A stretch of 64,000 nucleotides of DNA from assembly GCA_012517855.1 (NCBI GenBank), contig JAAYUD010000078.1, positions 1-64,000 on the forward strand, written 5' to 3'. The notes beneath the pieces are model-generated. The model searched no databases. It was not told the DNA's origin and was given only the letters and a program-made list of their open reading frames with translations. This document shows positions 8,368 through 18,182 of the stretch, piece by piece (position 1 is the first letter of the stretch; every line of letters begins with the position of its first letter). The position numbers and the translations under genes were made by a program. The DNA comes from Bacteroidales bacterium (GTDB taxonomy: Bacteria; Bacteroidota; Bacteroidia; Bacteroidales; Bacteroidaceae).

Positions 8368-9714
8368 ATGAACGACAAATTCGAAATAATAGCTAAAACA
8401 TTCCAGGGACTGGAACAAGTATTGGCAGAAGAACTATCTGAAATTGGTGCAGAAAACATACAAAAAGGACTACGCATGGTTTCTTTCGAAGGGGACAAAG
8501 AAATGCTTTATAAAGCCAATTTCTGTCTTCGTACCGCACTTCGCATTTTAAAACCTATCAAGCATTTTATTGCGAAAGATGCGGATGAAGTTTACGAACA
8601 AATCAAAGCCATTGATTGGGAAGAATACATGACCAATAAGAATACTTTCGCTATTGATGCTGTAGTAAACAGTGATGAATTCCGCCATTCCAAATTTGTA
8701 GCATACCGAGTGAAAGATGCTATCGCCGACCATTTTAAAGAAAAAACAGGTGAACGTCCTTCGGTTCGTATCAACAATCCGGACGTAGCACTCAATATTC
8801 ATATTGCTCAAACATCTTGTACACTCTCCCTCGATTCATCAGGAGAATCGTTGCATCGCCGTGGTTATCGTCAAGAAGCGGTAGAGGCTCCTCTCAATGA
8901 AGTGCTTGCTGCCGGCATTATCAAACTGACAGGATGGAACGGCGAGTGCGATTTTATTGACCCAATGTGTGGTTCCGGAACTTTTCCTATCGAAGCAGCG
9001 CTCATTGCACGCAACATCGCACCGGGAGTGTTTCGCCAAGGTTATGCCTTCGAAAAATGGAGCGACTTTGACCAAGAGTTATTTGAGCAAGTATACAACG
9101 ATGACAGCAAAGAAAAGGAATTCGAACATAAAATATATGCATACGATAATAGTCCTCATGCTATTGCTATTGCCACTAATAATATAAAAGCTGCCGGTGT
9201 AAGTAAATATATTAATTTGAAATTGCAACCTTTTCAACAATTTCAACAGCCATCTGAAAAAGCCATATTGATAACCAATCCACCTTACGGCGAACGTATC
9301 TCTTCAAATGATTTGCTCGGTTTATATAAAATGATTGGAGAACGGTTGAAGCATGCTTTTATTAATGGCGCGGCGTGGATATTGTCTTATCACGACGAGT
9401 GTTTCGCTCAAATAGGATTAAAGCCAAGTGAGAAGATACCTTTGTTTAATGGACCTCTAGAATGCGAATTGCACGAATACGAAATATTCGACGGTAAATA
9501 CAAAGACTACAAAACCGACAAAGACAATAGCGAAGAAAGCAATAACCGTTATGCCCCTCGCAAAGAATTCAGAGTAAGAAGGGAATATCAAGGAGGCAGG
9601 GACAGAAAAGATAATCGTAGTTCCAGATACGGTAATAGGGATAGCCGCTTCGACGACCGCAAACAACCAATATCAAAATATCCAAGAAGACATGAAAACA
9701 AAGAATCTGATTAA
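8368..9714 (+). CDS. THUMP-domain rRNA guanine-N2 methyltransferase (RlmL N-half-like)
   Basis: The ATG at 8368 is chosen over an upstream in-frame start inside the acetyltransferase gene, because M-N-D-K-F-E-I-I-A-K-T-F-Q-G-L-E is the normal N-terminus of the family. The 448-residue protein has an N-terminal THUMP RNA-binding region, the SAM motif D-P-M-C-G-S-G-T-F-P-I-E-A-A and the catalytic T-N-P-P-Y-G-E-R. It should methylate a guanine of 23S rRNA (RlmL/m2G2445 type). The last 60 or so residues form a low-complexity tail rich in Arg, Asp, Asn and Tyr. The next gene starts inside this one, overlapping by 23 bases. Confidence 0.9.
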   Translation: MNDKFEIIAKTFQGLEQVLAEELSEIGAENIQKGLRMVSFEGDKEMLYKANFCLRTALRILKPIKHFIAKDADEVYEQIKAIDWEEYMTNKNTFAIDAVVNSDEFRHSKFVAYRVKDAIADHFKEKTGERPSVRINNPDVALNIHIAQTSCTLSLDSSGESLHRRGYRQEAVEAPLNEVLAAGIIKLTGWNGECDFIDPMCGSGTFPIEAALIARNIAPGVFRQGYAFEKWSDFDQELFEQVYNDDSKEKEFEHKIYAYDNSPHAIAIATNNIKAAGVSKYINLKLQPFQQFQQPSEKAILITNPPYGERISSNDLLGLYKMIGERLKHAFINGAAWILSYHDECFAQIGLKPSEKIPLFNGPLECELHEYEIFDGKYKDYKTDKDNSEESNNRYAPRKEFRVRREYQGGRDRKDNRSSRYGNRDSRFDDRKQPISKYPRRHENKESD

Positions 9715-11839
9715 AAAGGCTTTTTTGTCATTATTAGCGTTACAACTATTGGGAACTACTCAAATAATGGGACAAACAAAGGAACTAACTCTGGAAGACT
9801 TGATGCCAGGTGGTTCTACGTATCGTTACGTTGATAATCTTTATAATCTACAGTGGTGGGGAGACTTTTGTATCAAACCCGCTATAGACAAACTAACTGA
9901 AATAAATCCAAAGAACGGAAAAGAAACCATACTAACAACAGTTGACAAAATAAACAGCGTGCTTGAGTCTCAAAAACTTGGTAAATTGACGAGCATGTAT
10001 TTTGTTAAACTACCATGGAAGAATCGTACAGAAATAGTATTTGCTCTTCATAACAAGCAAATCGTATTCGACTTCAAAAAAAACAAGGTTATCAGTACCA
10101 CTGATTTCAATAAAGATAGAAATAACGAAGACATTAACTACAATAGCAACAATATTGCCTATACGATAGGCAATAATCTATATGTTAATAATGATGCCGT
10201 AACCAACGAACCAGAAGGTATCGTTTGCGGACAATCCGTTCACCGTAACGAATTCGGCATTTCGAAAGGAACTTTCTGGAGTCCTTCGGGCAAACTATTG
10301 GCATTCTACCGAATGGACGAAACAATGGTAGGTCAATATCCGTTAGTCGATACGGAAGCTCGCGAAGGAAAAGTACAGATGATTCGTTATCCGATGGCAG
10401 GAATGACTTCGCACAAAGTGACGATTGGAATATACAACCCTGATACAAAACAAACCATCTATCTGAAAGCAGGAGATCCGACTGACCGATATTTCACCAA
10501 CATATCATGGGCGCCCGATGAGAAATCTATCTATTTTATCGAATTAAACCGCGATCAAAACCATTCTAAACTTTGCCGTTACAACGCCCAGACGGGCGAA
10601 TTGGAAAAAGTCCTTATCGAAGAAACAAATCCTAAATACGTAGAGCCCCTCTACCCCATCGCTTTCTTACCATGGGACAGTAATAAGTTTATCTATCAAA
10701 GTCAACGTAGCGGCTTCAACCATCTCTATTTGTACAACACGGATGGCAAACTATTGGGACAACTTACCAAAGGAGAATGGCTTGTACAGAGTTTACTCGG
10801 TTTCAACAACAAAACGAAGAGTGTGATTATAGAAGGAGGAGTCGCACTGAATAAAAACCTATATAGTGTCAATATTCCGAGCATGAAGTGCAGCAAAGCC
10901 CTAGGAAAAACCACCGATGGAGTACATAACGGATTATTAAGTGAGTCGGGACAATATATTGTTGATCGTTACAGCTCACCTAAAATACCTTTAAAAATTG
11001 ATATACTTGATGCAACAACATCAAAAAGCACACAAATATTCAAAGCTGAAGATCCTTACCAAGAATATAAGATGCCGGATATCAGCGTAGGAACGATCAA
11101 GGCTGCCGATGGTGTAACTGATTTATACTATCGTATTGTAAAACCAAAAGACATGCAACCGGGTAAGAAATATCCCGCTATCGTATATGTCTATGGAGGT
11201 CCTCATGCACAAATGATAAACAACAGCTGGCAGAATGATACACGTGGCTGGGACATATACATGGCCAACAAAGGCTACATTGTTTTTACCCTCGATAATC
11301 GTGGAAGCGAGAATAGAGGGTTCGATTTTGAAAGCGTCACTTTCCGCCACTTAGGAATTGAAGAATGCAAAGATCAAGTAAAAGGAGTAGAATTCTTAAA
11401 GAGTTTACCTTATATAGACGGCAACCGAATAGGTGTTCACGGTTGGAGTTTTGGTGGTCACATGACAATCGGATTAATGTTGCGTTACCCCGACTTGTTT
11501 AAAGTAGGCGTTGCCGGAGGCCCTGTTATTGATTGGAAATACTACGAAATAATGTATGGCGAACGCTATATGGACACCCCGCAAACAAATCCGGAAGGTT
11601 ATAAGGAATGTAATTTAAAAAATTATGCCGGCAATTTGAAAGGACATTTGCTCATCATACACGATGATCACGATGATACCTGCGTACCCCAACATTCTAT
11701 TACCTTCTTGAAAGCTTGCATTAACGCCGGCACTTATCCCGACTTCTTTACTTATCCGGGGCACAAACATAACGTAATAGGCAAAGACAGGGTTCATTTA
11801 TACGAGAAAATAACACGATATTTTGTAGATTATTTATAA
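9692..11839 (+). CDS. Dipeptidyl peptidase IV-type S9 serine peptidase
   Basis: This 715-residue protein has an N-terminal signal peptide (about residues 1-27), so it acts in the periplasm or outer envelope. The N-terminal part is a beta-propeller (DPPIV_N), the C-terminal third an alpha/beta hydrolase. The nucleophile lies in G-W-S-F-G-G (about Ser586). The acid is in the H-D-D-H-D-D segment (about Asp661), and the histidine is in G-H-K-H-N-V (about His693). It should release X-Pro or X-Ala dipeptides from peptide N-termini. The start overlaps the methyltransferase by 23 bases and follows an A/G-rich RBS. Confidence 0.93.
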   Translation: MKTKNLIKKAFLSLLALQLLGTTQIMGQTKELTLEDLMPGGSTYRYVDNLYNLQWWGDFCIKPAIDKLTEINPKNGKETILTTVDKINSVLESQKLGKLTSMYFVKLPWKNRTEIVFALHNKQIVFDFKKNKVISTTDFNKDRNNEDINYNSNNIAYTIGNNLYVNNDAVTNEPEGIVCGQSVHRNEFGISKGTFWSPSGKLLAFYRMDETMVGQYPLVDTEAREGKVQMIRYPMAGMTSHKVTIGIYNPDTKQTIYLKAGDPTDRYFTNISWAPDEKSIYFIELNRDQNHSKLCRYNAQTGELEKVLIEETNPKYVEPLYPIAFLPWDSNKFIYQSQRSGFNHLYLYNTDGKLLGQLTKGEWLVQSLLGFNNKTKSVIIEGGVALNKNLYSVNIPSMKCSKALGKTTDGVHNGLLSESGQYIVDRYSSPKIPLKIDILDATTSKSTQIFKAEDPYQEYKMPDISVGTIKAADGVTDLYYRIVKPKDMQPGKKYPAIVYVYGGPHAQMINNSWQNDTRGWDIYMANKGYIVFTLDNRGSENRGFDFESVTFRHLGIEECKDQVKGVEFLKSLPYIDGNRIGVHGWSFGGHMTIGLMLRYPDLFKVGVAGGPVIDWKYYEIMYGERYMDTPQTNPEGYKECNLKNYAGNLKGHLLIIHDDHDDTCVPQHSITFLKACINAGTYPDFFTYPGHKHNVIGKDRVHLYEKITRYFVDYL

Positions 11840-11849
11840 ACTGATAAAT

Positions 11850-13124
11850 ATGAAGATACTATTATTAGGTTCAGGAGGACGCGAACATGCTATGGCATGG
11901 AAAATAGGACAAAGTAAATCGGTCGATAAACTATATATTGCTCCAGGCAATGCAGGAACTGCATCGGTTGGAGAAAATGTAGATATCAAAGTCAACGACT
12001 TTGAATCGCTCAAATCATTTGCCCTTAACCAAAATATCGATATGATAGTTGTCGGTCCGGAAGATCCATTAGTAAACGGCATCTACGATTTCTTTAAAAA
12101 CGATTCCGCTACAAACCATATAATGGTCATAGGCCCATCGGCAAAAGGAGCACAACTCGAAGGCAGTAAAGAATTTGCCAAAGAGTTTATGCAAAGACAT
12201 CATATCCCTACTGCACGGTATCTTACGATTACAGCCGAAACAATACAACAGGGTTTCGATTTTCTAGAAACACTGCAACCTCCATACGTTCTAAAAGCCG
12301 ACGGACTGTGTGCCGGCAAGGGCGTATTAATAGTTCCAACACTCGATGAAGCCAAAAAAGAACTGAAGGATATGCTTCAAGGAATGTTCGGAAAAGCATC
12401 TGCCAAAGTTGTAATTGAAGAGTTTCTATCGGGCATAGAATGTTCGGTCTTCGTGCTTACCGATGGCAAGAATTACAAGCTACTGCCCGAAGCAAAAGAC
12501 TACAAACGAATAGGTGAAGGCGACAAAGGACTCAACACCGGCGGTATGGGAAGTGTCAGCCCCGTTCCTTTTGCCGATAGTGTATTTATGAACAAAGTAC
12601 GCGAAAGAATCATAGAACCCACTATTAAAGGACTCTATGAAGAGCAGATTAATTATAAAGGCTTTATATTCTTCGGATTGATAAACGTCAAAAACGAACC
12701 TTACGTGATAGAATATAACGCTCGAATGGGAGATCCTGAAACAGAAAGCGTAATGCCACGCATTAAAAGTGATTTGGTAGATTTGTTTGTTGGTACAGAA
12801 AAAGGTACTTTAGACCAATATACTATCGACATCGATCCGCGCACCGTGGGTTGCGTAATGTTGGTAAGCGGAGGTTATCCCGAATCTTATCAAAAAGGAT
12901 ATTCTATTGAAGGTCTGAAAGAAACCCTAAAAACAGAAAGTATCCTTTTCCATTCGGGAACGACACTAAAAGAAGGCAAAGTAGTGACAGACGGCGGACG
13001 CGTTATTGCCATCAGCTCTTACGGTGAATCAAAAGAAGAAGCTTTAGAAAAAAGTTATAAAGTGGCCGAAACGATAGACTTTGAGCGCAAATACTTCCGC
13101 CACGATATAGGATTTGATCTTTAA
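11850..13124 (+). CDS. purD: Phosphoribosylamine-glycine ligase
   Basis: This 424-residue ATP-grasp enzyme catalyses the second step of de novo purine synthesis. It starts with [14 protein letters not shown], contains the family signature around [13 protein letters not shown] and N-T-G-G-M-G-S, and has the metal-binding [10 protein letters not shown] segment. Length is normal. It follows the peptidase by 10 bp and is the only purine gene visible here. Confidence 0.97.
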   Translation: MKILLLGSGGREHAMAWKIGQSKSVDKLYIAPGNAGTASVGENVDIKVNDFESLKSFALNQNIDMIVVGPEDPLVNGIYDFFKNDSATNHIMVIGPSAKGAQLEGSKEFAKEFMQRHHIPTARYLTITAETIQQGFDFLETLQPPYVLKADGLCAGKGVLIVPTLDEAKKELKDMLQGMFGKASAKVVIEEFLSGIECSVFVLTDGKNYKLLPEAKDYKRIGEGDKGLNTGGMGSVSPVPFADSVFMNKVRERIIEPTIKGLYEEQINYKGFIFFGLINVKNEPYVIEYNARMGDPETESVMPRIKSDLVDLFVGTEKGTLDQYTIDIDPRTVGCVMLVSGGYPESYQKGYSIEGLKETLKTESILFHSGTTLKEGKVVTDGGRVIAISSYGESKEEALEKSYKVAETIDFERKYFRHDIGFDL

Positions 13125-13131
13125 AGAAAAA

Positions 13132-14130
13132 ATGACACTGAAAGGAAAACAAGAAAGAATAATGGCAAGTGGTGCCACACTGCCTGTCGTTATTTTGATA
13201 TGTATCGTAGCATATATTGGACACTCTGTGATCTGTCCGGTTACCCGTGCTACCGATAGTTTCATTTTATTTCCATCATGGAGCGCATCATCAATGCCGA
13301 TATGGTTGAACCATTTGTGTAGCTTGGCAACCTATATCTTATCGGCCTATTTATTAGTCGAATTGAACAATCGCTCGGACATTCTTCGGGTGAGAAAAAC
13401 GGTATTGATAGCTGTCTTTTTTTTGTTTATCACTTTCTGTCCTGAACTATATACTTTTTCATTCACAAAATTATCGCTAATCGCTTTGTTGTTGTCGTTA
13501 TTTTTCCTTTTTAACAGCTATCAACGACGCAATTCATCGTCTTATCTTTTTCACTCATTTGCCATACTCAGTATCGGAACATTATTTTTGCCACAGCTTG
13601 TTTTTGTAATTCCCGTATGGCTCATCGGCTCTTCGATGTTGCAGTCTCTCAATATACGCAGCTTTCTCGCTTCTATCGTAGGCTTTGTTCTGCCCTACTG
13701 GTTTGTATTATCTTATGCCTTTTATGTGGGCGATATCAATATATTTGTAGCACCATTCCAAGAGATGGCCCAATTTGGAGGAATGAACATATTTGCCGAA
13801 GTCGATGTTCATAATATCTTATCATTTGCTCTACTTTTGGTACTTTATATAGTCAGCTTTTTTCATTGTCTTTTTATAGATTATGACAACAAAACAAGAA
13901 CAAGACTTATTTTGCATTTTATTATATTCCTGAATATCTATCTTTTCTTATTTATTATCATACAGCCGAAATACGAAGTACAGATATTGAATCTGTTACT
14001 CCCTGGTATCTCATTAATAATATGCCATTTCTTCAGCCGCACCAAAAGCCGCATATCTTATTATATCTTTATAGCAACCCTTATTTTGCTACTGATATTG
14101 TATTTACTGAAAATGGCTCCCGTTTCTTAA
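13132..14130 (+). CDS. Multi-pass membrane protein of unknown function
   Basis: The ATG at 13132 follows an A/G-rich stretch 7 bp after the purD stop; an in-frame TTG at 13114 overlaps purD and is less likely. The 332-residue product has roughly nine or ten hydrophobic helices and almost no soluble loops. I recognise no catalytic or transporter signature, and it does not look like an ABC-3 (ZnuB-type) permease. It lies between purD and znuA with short gaps (31 bp to znuA), so co-transcription with the metal transport genes is likely. A role in metal transport is possible but not shown. Confidence 0.8.
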   Translation: MTLKGKQERIMASGATLPVVILICIVAYIGHSVICPVTRATDSFILFPSWSASSMPIWLNHLCSLATYILSAYLLVELNNRSDILRVRKTVLIAVFFLFITFCPELYTFSFTKLSLIALLLSLFFLFNSYQRRNSSSYLFHSFAILSIGTLFLPQLVFVIPVWLIGSSMLQSLNIRSFLASIVGFVLPYWFVLSYAFYVGDINIFVAPFQEMAQFGGMNIFAEVDVHNILSFALLLVLYIVSFFHCLFIDYDNKTRTRLILHFIIFLNIYLFLFIIIQPKYEVQILNLLLPGISLIICHFFSRTKSRISYYIFIATLILLLILYLLKMAPVS

Positions 14131-14161
14131 AGAGACAGACATTAATTAAAACTTAGACATT

Positions 14162-15028
14162 ATGAAAAAGTTTGTTTTATTATTTATATTGGTATTGGTT
14201 GCCAGCTGTGACAAACAACCTAAAAAAAGGAATGACAAACCTATCATTACTGTCACAATAGAACCCCAACGATACTTTTGTGAAGCCTTGGCAAACGGTT
14301 TTTTCAAAGTAGATTGCATCGTACCTCACGGGAGCAGTCCCGAAACTTATGATCCCAATCCACGGCAACTTATCAACTTGGAAAAAAGCACTATTTATCT
14401 GCGCATCGGTTACATCGGATTCGAAATGCAATGGATGGACAAACTTATATCCAATGCGCCTCATATAGAAGTATTCGATACTTCGCAAGGCATTAACTTG
14501 ATTATGGAAGAAGGGCACCAAAAGACAATCAATCACAATATAAATAAAGTGGAGCCACATTTATGGTGTTCGCCTAAAAACGCATATATCATTGCCAAAA
14601 ACACATTGGATATTCTCTGTTCGTTTGATAGAAAACACGAAAAGATATACATTAATCGATATGATTCGCTATGCAAAGAGATAACTAAAACAGACTCTAT
14701 CATCCGTATTGAATTGAGAAAAACAAAAGCCGATAAAGCTTTTGCCATCTATCACCCTTCTCTATCGTACTTTGCTCGAGACTACAATTTGATGCAAATA
14801 CCTATCGAAAATAACGGGAAAGAACCTTCTCCTTCCGAATTGGCGAACATTATTGACCGATGTCGAAGAAACAATGTTCATATCATTTTTGTACAACCCG
14901 AATTCGACCATCACAATGCTGAAATTATAGCCAAGCAAATAGGGGCAAGAATCGTTCCTATCAACCCGCTTAACAAACAATGGGACAAAGAAATGATAAC
15001 GATTGCCAAAGAACTTATTCATAATTAG
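14162..15028 (+). CDS. znuA: Zinc/manganese ABC transporter substrate-binding lipoprotein
   Basis: A 288-residue cluster A-I binding protein. The signal peptide ends in a lipobox L-V-A-S-C with Cys16. Metal-ligand histidines are found in the family positions: P-H-G-S-S-P-E-T-Y-D-P, V-E-P-H-L-W, A-I-Y-H-P-S-L-S-Y-F-A and P-E-F-D-H-H. There is no long His-rich loop of the kind seen in Escherichia coli ZnuA. It should capture Zn2+ (or Mn2+) in the periplasm. The ATPase gene follows 13 bp later. Confidence 0.88.
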   Translation: MKKFVLLFILVLVASCDKQPKKRNDKPIITVTIEPQRYFCEALANGFFKVDCIVPHGSSPETYDPNPRQLINLEKSTIYLRIGYIGFEMQWMDKLISNAPHIEVFDTSQGINLIMEEGHQKTINHNINKVEPHLWCSPKNAYIIAKNTLDILCSFDRKHEKIYINRYDSLCKEITKTDSIIRIELRKTKADKAFAIYHPSLSYFARDYNLMQIPIENNGKEPSPSELANIIDRCRRNNVHIIFVQPEFDHHNAEIIAKQIGARIVPINPLNKQWDKEMITIAKELIHN

Positions 15029-15041
15029 TAACGCCAAAACA

Positions 15042-15818
15042 ATGAACGATAATAAAGTTATTGTATCAATAAACAACTTGTCTGTAGCGTACGAACGCCA
15101 TACTGTTTTACACGATATTAACCTCAATATATACCAGAATGATTTTCTAGGTATCATAGGCCCAAATGGTGGTGGCAAAACAACACTTATCAAGTGTATA
15201 CTTGGACTGATGAAACCGGAAAAAGGTGAAATTCGTTTTTATCGCGAGGGACAAGAAACGGCACAACTTTCAATGGGCTATCTGCCACAATACAATGCTA
15301 TTGATAAAAAATTTCCCATATCTGTGGAAGAAGTCGTTTTATCGGGATTAAACATTGAAAAACCCCTCATCGCCCGATTTACAAGCAAACAAAAGAAGAA
15401 AGCACAAGCTATTATATCACAAATGGGATTGGATGGACTAAATAAGAGAGCCATAGGCCAACTTAGCGGTGGGCAGTTACAGAGAGCTTTATTGGGTAGA
15501 GCTTTAGTTTCAGACCCAGAAATAGTTATTCTTGACGAACCTAATACATACATTGACAAACGTTTTGAAACGGCTTTGTACAAGATTCTTGACGAAATCA
15601 ATAGCAGATGCGCAATCGCTATTGTGAGCCACGATATAGGCACTATCCTGCAACAAGTAAAATCCGTAGCGTGCGTCAACGAAACACTCGATTATCATGC
15701 CGATTCGGATATTAATACCGAATGGATGGACAAGAACTTTAATTGCCCCATTGGTTTACTTGGCCATGGTGACCTCCCCCATCGCATTCTAGGCCAACAT
15801 CATCACGATAATACGTAA
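15042..15818 (+). CDS. znuC: Zinc/manganese ABC transporter ATP-binding protein
   Basis: The ATG at 15042 is chosen because the alternative TTG at 15003 lies inside znuA. The 258-residue ATPase has Walker A G-P-N-G-G-G-K-T-T, signature L-S-G-G-Q-L-Q-R-A, Walker B I-V-I-L-D-E-P and the H-loop V-S-H-D. After Walker B the usual T-x-G-L-D reads N-T-Y-I-D. It should energise the importer served by the preceding binding protein. No permease gene follows: the next gene is on the other strand and is unrelated. Confidence 0.9.
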   Translation: MNDNKVIVSINNLSVAYERHTVLHDINLNIYQNDFLGIIGPNGGGKTTLIKCILGLMKPEKGEIRFYREGQETAQLSMGYLPQYNAIDKKFPISVEEVVLSGLNIEKPLIARFTSKQKKKAQAIISQMGLDGLNKRAIGQLSGGQLQRALLGRALVSDPEIVILDEPNTYIDKRFETALYKILDEINSRCAIAIVSHDIGTILQQVKSVACVNETLDYHADSDINTEWMDKNFNCPIGLLGHGDLPHRILGQHHHDNT

Positions 15819-15869
15819 TTGCTGTATTGTTCTTATCCATTTTCAAAACAATACAAATAAGGAAATATT

Positions 15870-15956
15870 TTCTTCTTTATGTTACTTGCGACTCACGCCC
15901 GTGAATCGGAAAAAACATAAGGACGAAACTTGCGACTCACGGGCATGAGTCGCAAG
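15870..15956. repeat. Two-hairpin palindromic intergenic element, copy 1
   Basis: The element lies between znuC and the convergent 16-kb gene. A degraded first hairpin (about 15885-15910) has centre cgcccg at 15896-15901. It is followed by the spacer cataaggacgaaactt and a perfect second hairpin with 11-bp arms (15929-15939 and 15946-15956) and centre cgggca. Bases 15906-15939 are identical over 34 nt to 38313-38346. It probably ends transcription on one or both strands, but the conservation between two distant sites suggests a repeat family. Confidence 0.8.
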
Positions 15957-16006
15957 CAATATAAGGATGTCACCGAAAAAACTTCTTTAAACAACTACAA
16001 CAACCT

Positions 16007-18043
16007 TTATATCCTATATTTTACTTGAATCTTCATATCTGTACGGAAACTACTATCTATCTTATCGGCTCCCGTCCCAATACTTTCCTGATTATAATAG
16101 CGAGTATGGCCACAATGAGTAATAAATAACCAGCGGGTATTTAATTTGTATTGAAAACGAAAAGACAGATGGATACCGGTACCTTGAAAAGACGGTATAT
16201 AGCTATTGTAAAGCACACTACGCTCGGCAATATAAACCTTAGTATCGTAACTATCCACATTAAAATAACTGCCTTGCAATATACATTGCAAAGGTTTATC
16301 ACGAAGAGAATAGGCAACAGAACCTGTTAGTTGATAGCCTTTCTCCGTACTAAATCCTTGCTGACGAAACAACCGATAGTCTGCAACAGTAGATAGTCTA
16401 ACAGCTGGTGTAGGCAAATAACTATATTTATAACGAAAACTATGCTGATAAGTAGGTCTTATATCTGCCCCTTTAGTATTGCTTACATCGCGTTCTTTGT
16501 GTTTATAACGATAGAAGAAATCCATCTGATCCGTTTTTCTCGGATAATAACTACATCTAAATATACCATCAATAGCTCGAGAAGGTTTGCTGACACGATA
16601 ACGACACCACGGAAAAGAAATTAAATCGATCGCGGCGAAACAAGAAAGCTTATGCCACGGTTTTGCGTCTATAGCCAAAAACCAACCGTTTTCGTTTTGT
16701 ACCGTCGAACTTTCGGACAATGTATGCGCAAAGTATGCCCAATAATTGTGGGCGTAATAACGATGAAATAAGATGATATTATAATCTTGCGACAAATTGT
16801 ATCTAATGCGATTAGTCGTCGCTACACCGTGCTTGCCAATAGCCTCCTCGCCAACTATTGAAAACTTTTTGAAACGATATGAATAATCTATTCCAATATT
16901 ATAAAAAGAAGAACCTTGCAACGCATATCTATTGTATTTTCTTTGGGTCGGTGCATAAGGATGATTGAAATGATAATAAATGCCCGTAGTACCCACCTGC
17001 CATTTGTCTGCCGAATAGTTGATATTGCTGCCCATAAACAATAAACCAAAACTATTGCGATCGTCTATTTCCTTTTGCGATCGATGTAGGCCGGATGAAT
17101 GAATAGATGTTAACTTGCCTTCATTGACAGTACCATCCAAAAGTCGGTAAGAAAAGAAAGTAGACAACAAAAGATTTTTATTCAAGGCGATTGAAGCAGC
17201 AACACCTCTAAAGAAATGTTGTTCATCGGTGGACGAATGCTTATAAATATTGTTTCCACGACGATTCAGTGTTGTAATATAGGCTGTCTTGCCCATCAAA
17301 AAATCATTGCTTACTACCAATCCTTGACCAAAGCTTAATCGATAATCACCTACAGCCAATGTTTTCAATGGGCCCGCATCCTTTACTAAAAAATAAATGG
17401 AATACGAATCATATCCTTTCTTATTGGGAGAGGCAAAAAAAGTTTCGCCCATATCCTTTTCTGCCGAAAATCCTGCAAATACATTATCGTGATAACGATA
17501 AGCATAACGTAACGAATGATAATAAGGAGTTCCTCTATACTTATCAACATATCCCGCACTACGATAAAAGGGAATATCTACCCTGCTAAACACCTCACTC
17601 CTACCCTTTTTGTACAATTCTTCCAATGTGGGAAAAGACTTGTTATGAACAACCGGAAGAGCTTTAAAAAATGCCGATAGATAACGGATTGTCTGTATAT
17701 CCATATCTTCGACAAGTTGCAATTCATAAATAGTTTTCATTTCTCCATGCAAATAAAAGTATGACAATATATGTTCTATTTGCAGATCAGAAAGAAAAGG
17801 AAATTGCTGTAACTGTTCTTTTGTAACAGTGTTAATATTCAATGGTTCTGCAAACCGTTCGTGCAATTCTATAATCTCATCGTCATAATTTTTGTTTGTT
17901 TCTCCTTCACTATTTTCAAATAGCTGTTGTATTTCATCACCGTATTGGTAGATGGTATCATTCTGATTTTGAGAATAAGCAATATTCGTTATGAACAAAA
18001 GACCAGCTAGTGATATTAACCGCCTTAAAAGAGTTTTTTTCAT
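16007..18043 (-). CDS. Exported helix-hairpin-helix protein with predicted outer-membrane barrel
   Basis: A 678-residue protein with a signal peptide ending near A-Y-S-Q. Residues about 60-140 contain helix-hairpin-helix repeats of the ComEA type (L-N-I-N-T-V-T-K-E-Q-L-Q-Q-F-P-F-L-S, then I-Y-E-L-Q-L-V-E-D-M). The remaining 500 or so residues alternate aromatic and polar residues like an outer-membrane beta-barrel and end in a C-terminal I-Q-V-K-Y-R-I strand. Bacteroidetes have such proteins annotated only as helix-hairpin-helix domain proteins. A DNA-binding role outside the inner membrane, as in ComEA, is inferred, not shown. It is convergent with znuC. Confidence 0.75.
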   Translation of the reverse strand: MKKTLLRRLISLAGLLFITNIAYSQNQNDTIYQYGDEIQQLFENSEGETNKNYDDEIIELHERFAEPLNINTVTKEQLQQFPFLSDLQIEHILSYFYLHGEMKTIYELQLVEDMDIQTIRYLSAFFKALPVVHNKSFPTLEELYKKGRSEVFSRVDIPFYRSAGYVDKYRGTPYYHSLRYAYRYHDNVFAGFSAEKDMGETFFASPNKKGYDSYSIYFLVKDAGPLKTLAVGDYRLSFGQGLVVSNDFLMGKTAYITTLNRRGNNIYKHSSTDEQHFFRGVAASIALNKNLLLSTFFSYRLLDGTVNEGKLTSIHSSGLHRSQKEIDDRNSFGLLFMGSNINYSADKWQVGTTGIYYHFNHPYAPTQRKYNRYALQGSSFYNIGIDYSYRFKKFSIVGEEAIGKHGVATTNRIRYNLSQDYNIILFHRYYAHNYWAYFAHTLSESSTVQNENGWFLAIDAKPWHKLSCFAAIDLISFPWCRYRVSKPSRAIDGIFRCSYYPRKTDQMDFFYRYKHKERDVSNTKGADIRPTYQHSFRYKYSYLPTPAVRLSTVADYRLFRQQGFSTEKGYQLTGSVAYSLRDKPLQCILQGSYFNVDSYDTKVYIAERSVLYNSYIPSFQGTGIHLSFRFQYKLNTRWLFITHCGHTRYYNQESIGTGADKIDSSFRTDMKIQVKYRI

Positions 18044-18170
18044 AGCAAAGAATATGTTTCTATAGTTAAAAGATAAAAGTTAACACCCACGAACTGCGAA
18101 GATAATTTAAAAATGACAATCTATGAACAAAAACGGCTTAAAATGCGAACAAGATTACTTTCTAATATCG

Positions 18171-18178
18171 TATTTTTG
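18171..18178 (+). promoter_or_regulatory. -7 box 4 nt before the DUF4294 start codon
   Basis: TATTTTTG matches TAnnTTTG exactly and ends 4 nt before the ATG at 18183. With the usual start of transcription a few bases after the box, the mRNA would begin at or next to the ATG, that is, be leaderless. Confidence 0.5.
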
Positions 18179-18182
18179 TAGC

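Noticed and set aside
13114-13131. Earlier TTG start for the unknown membrane protein
   Set aside because: It overlaps purD, and the ATG at 13132 has a better ribosome site.
18123-18182. Earlier ATG start for the DUF4294 protein
   Set aside because: It would bury the signal peptide behind 20 extra residues and place the start upstream of the promoter box.
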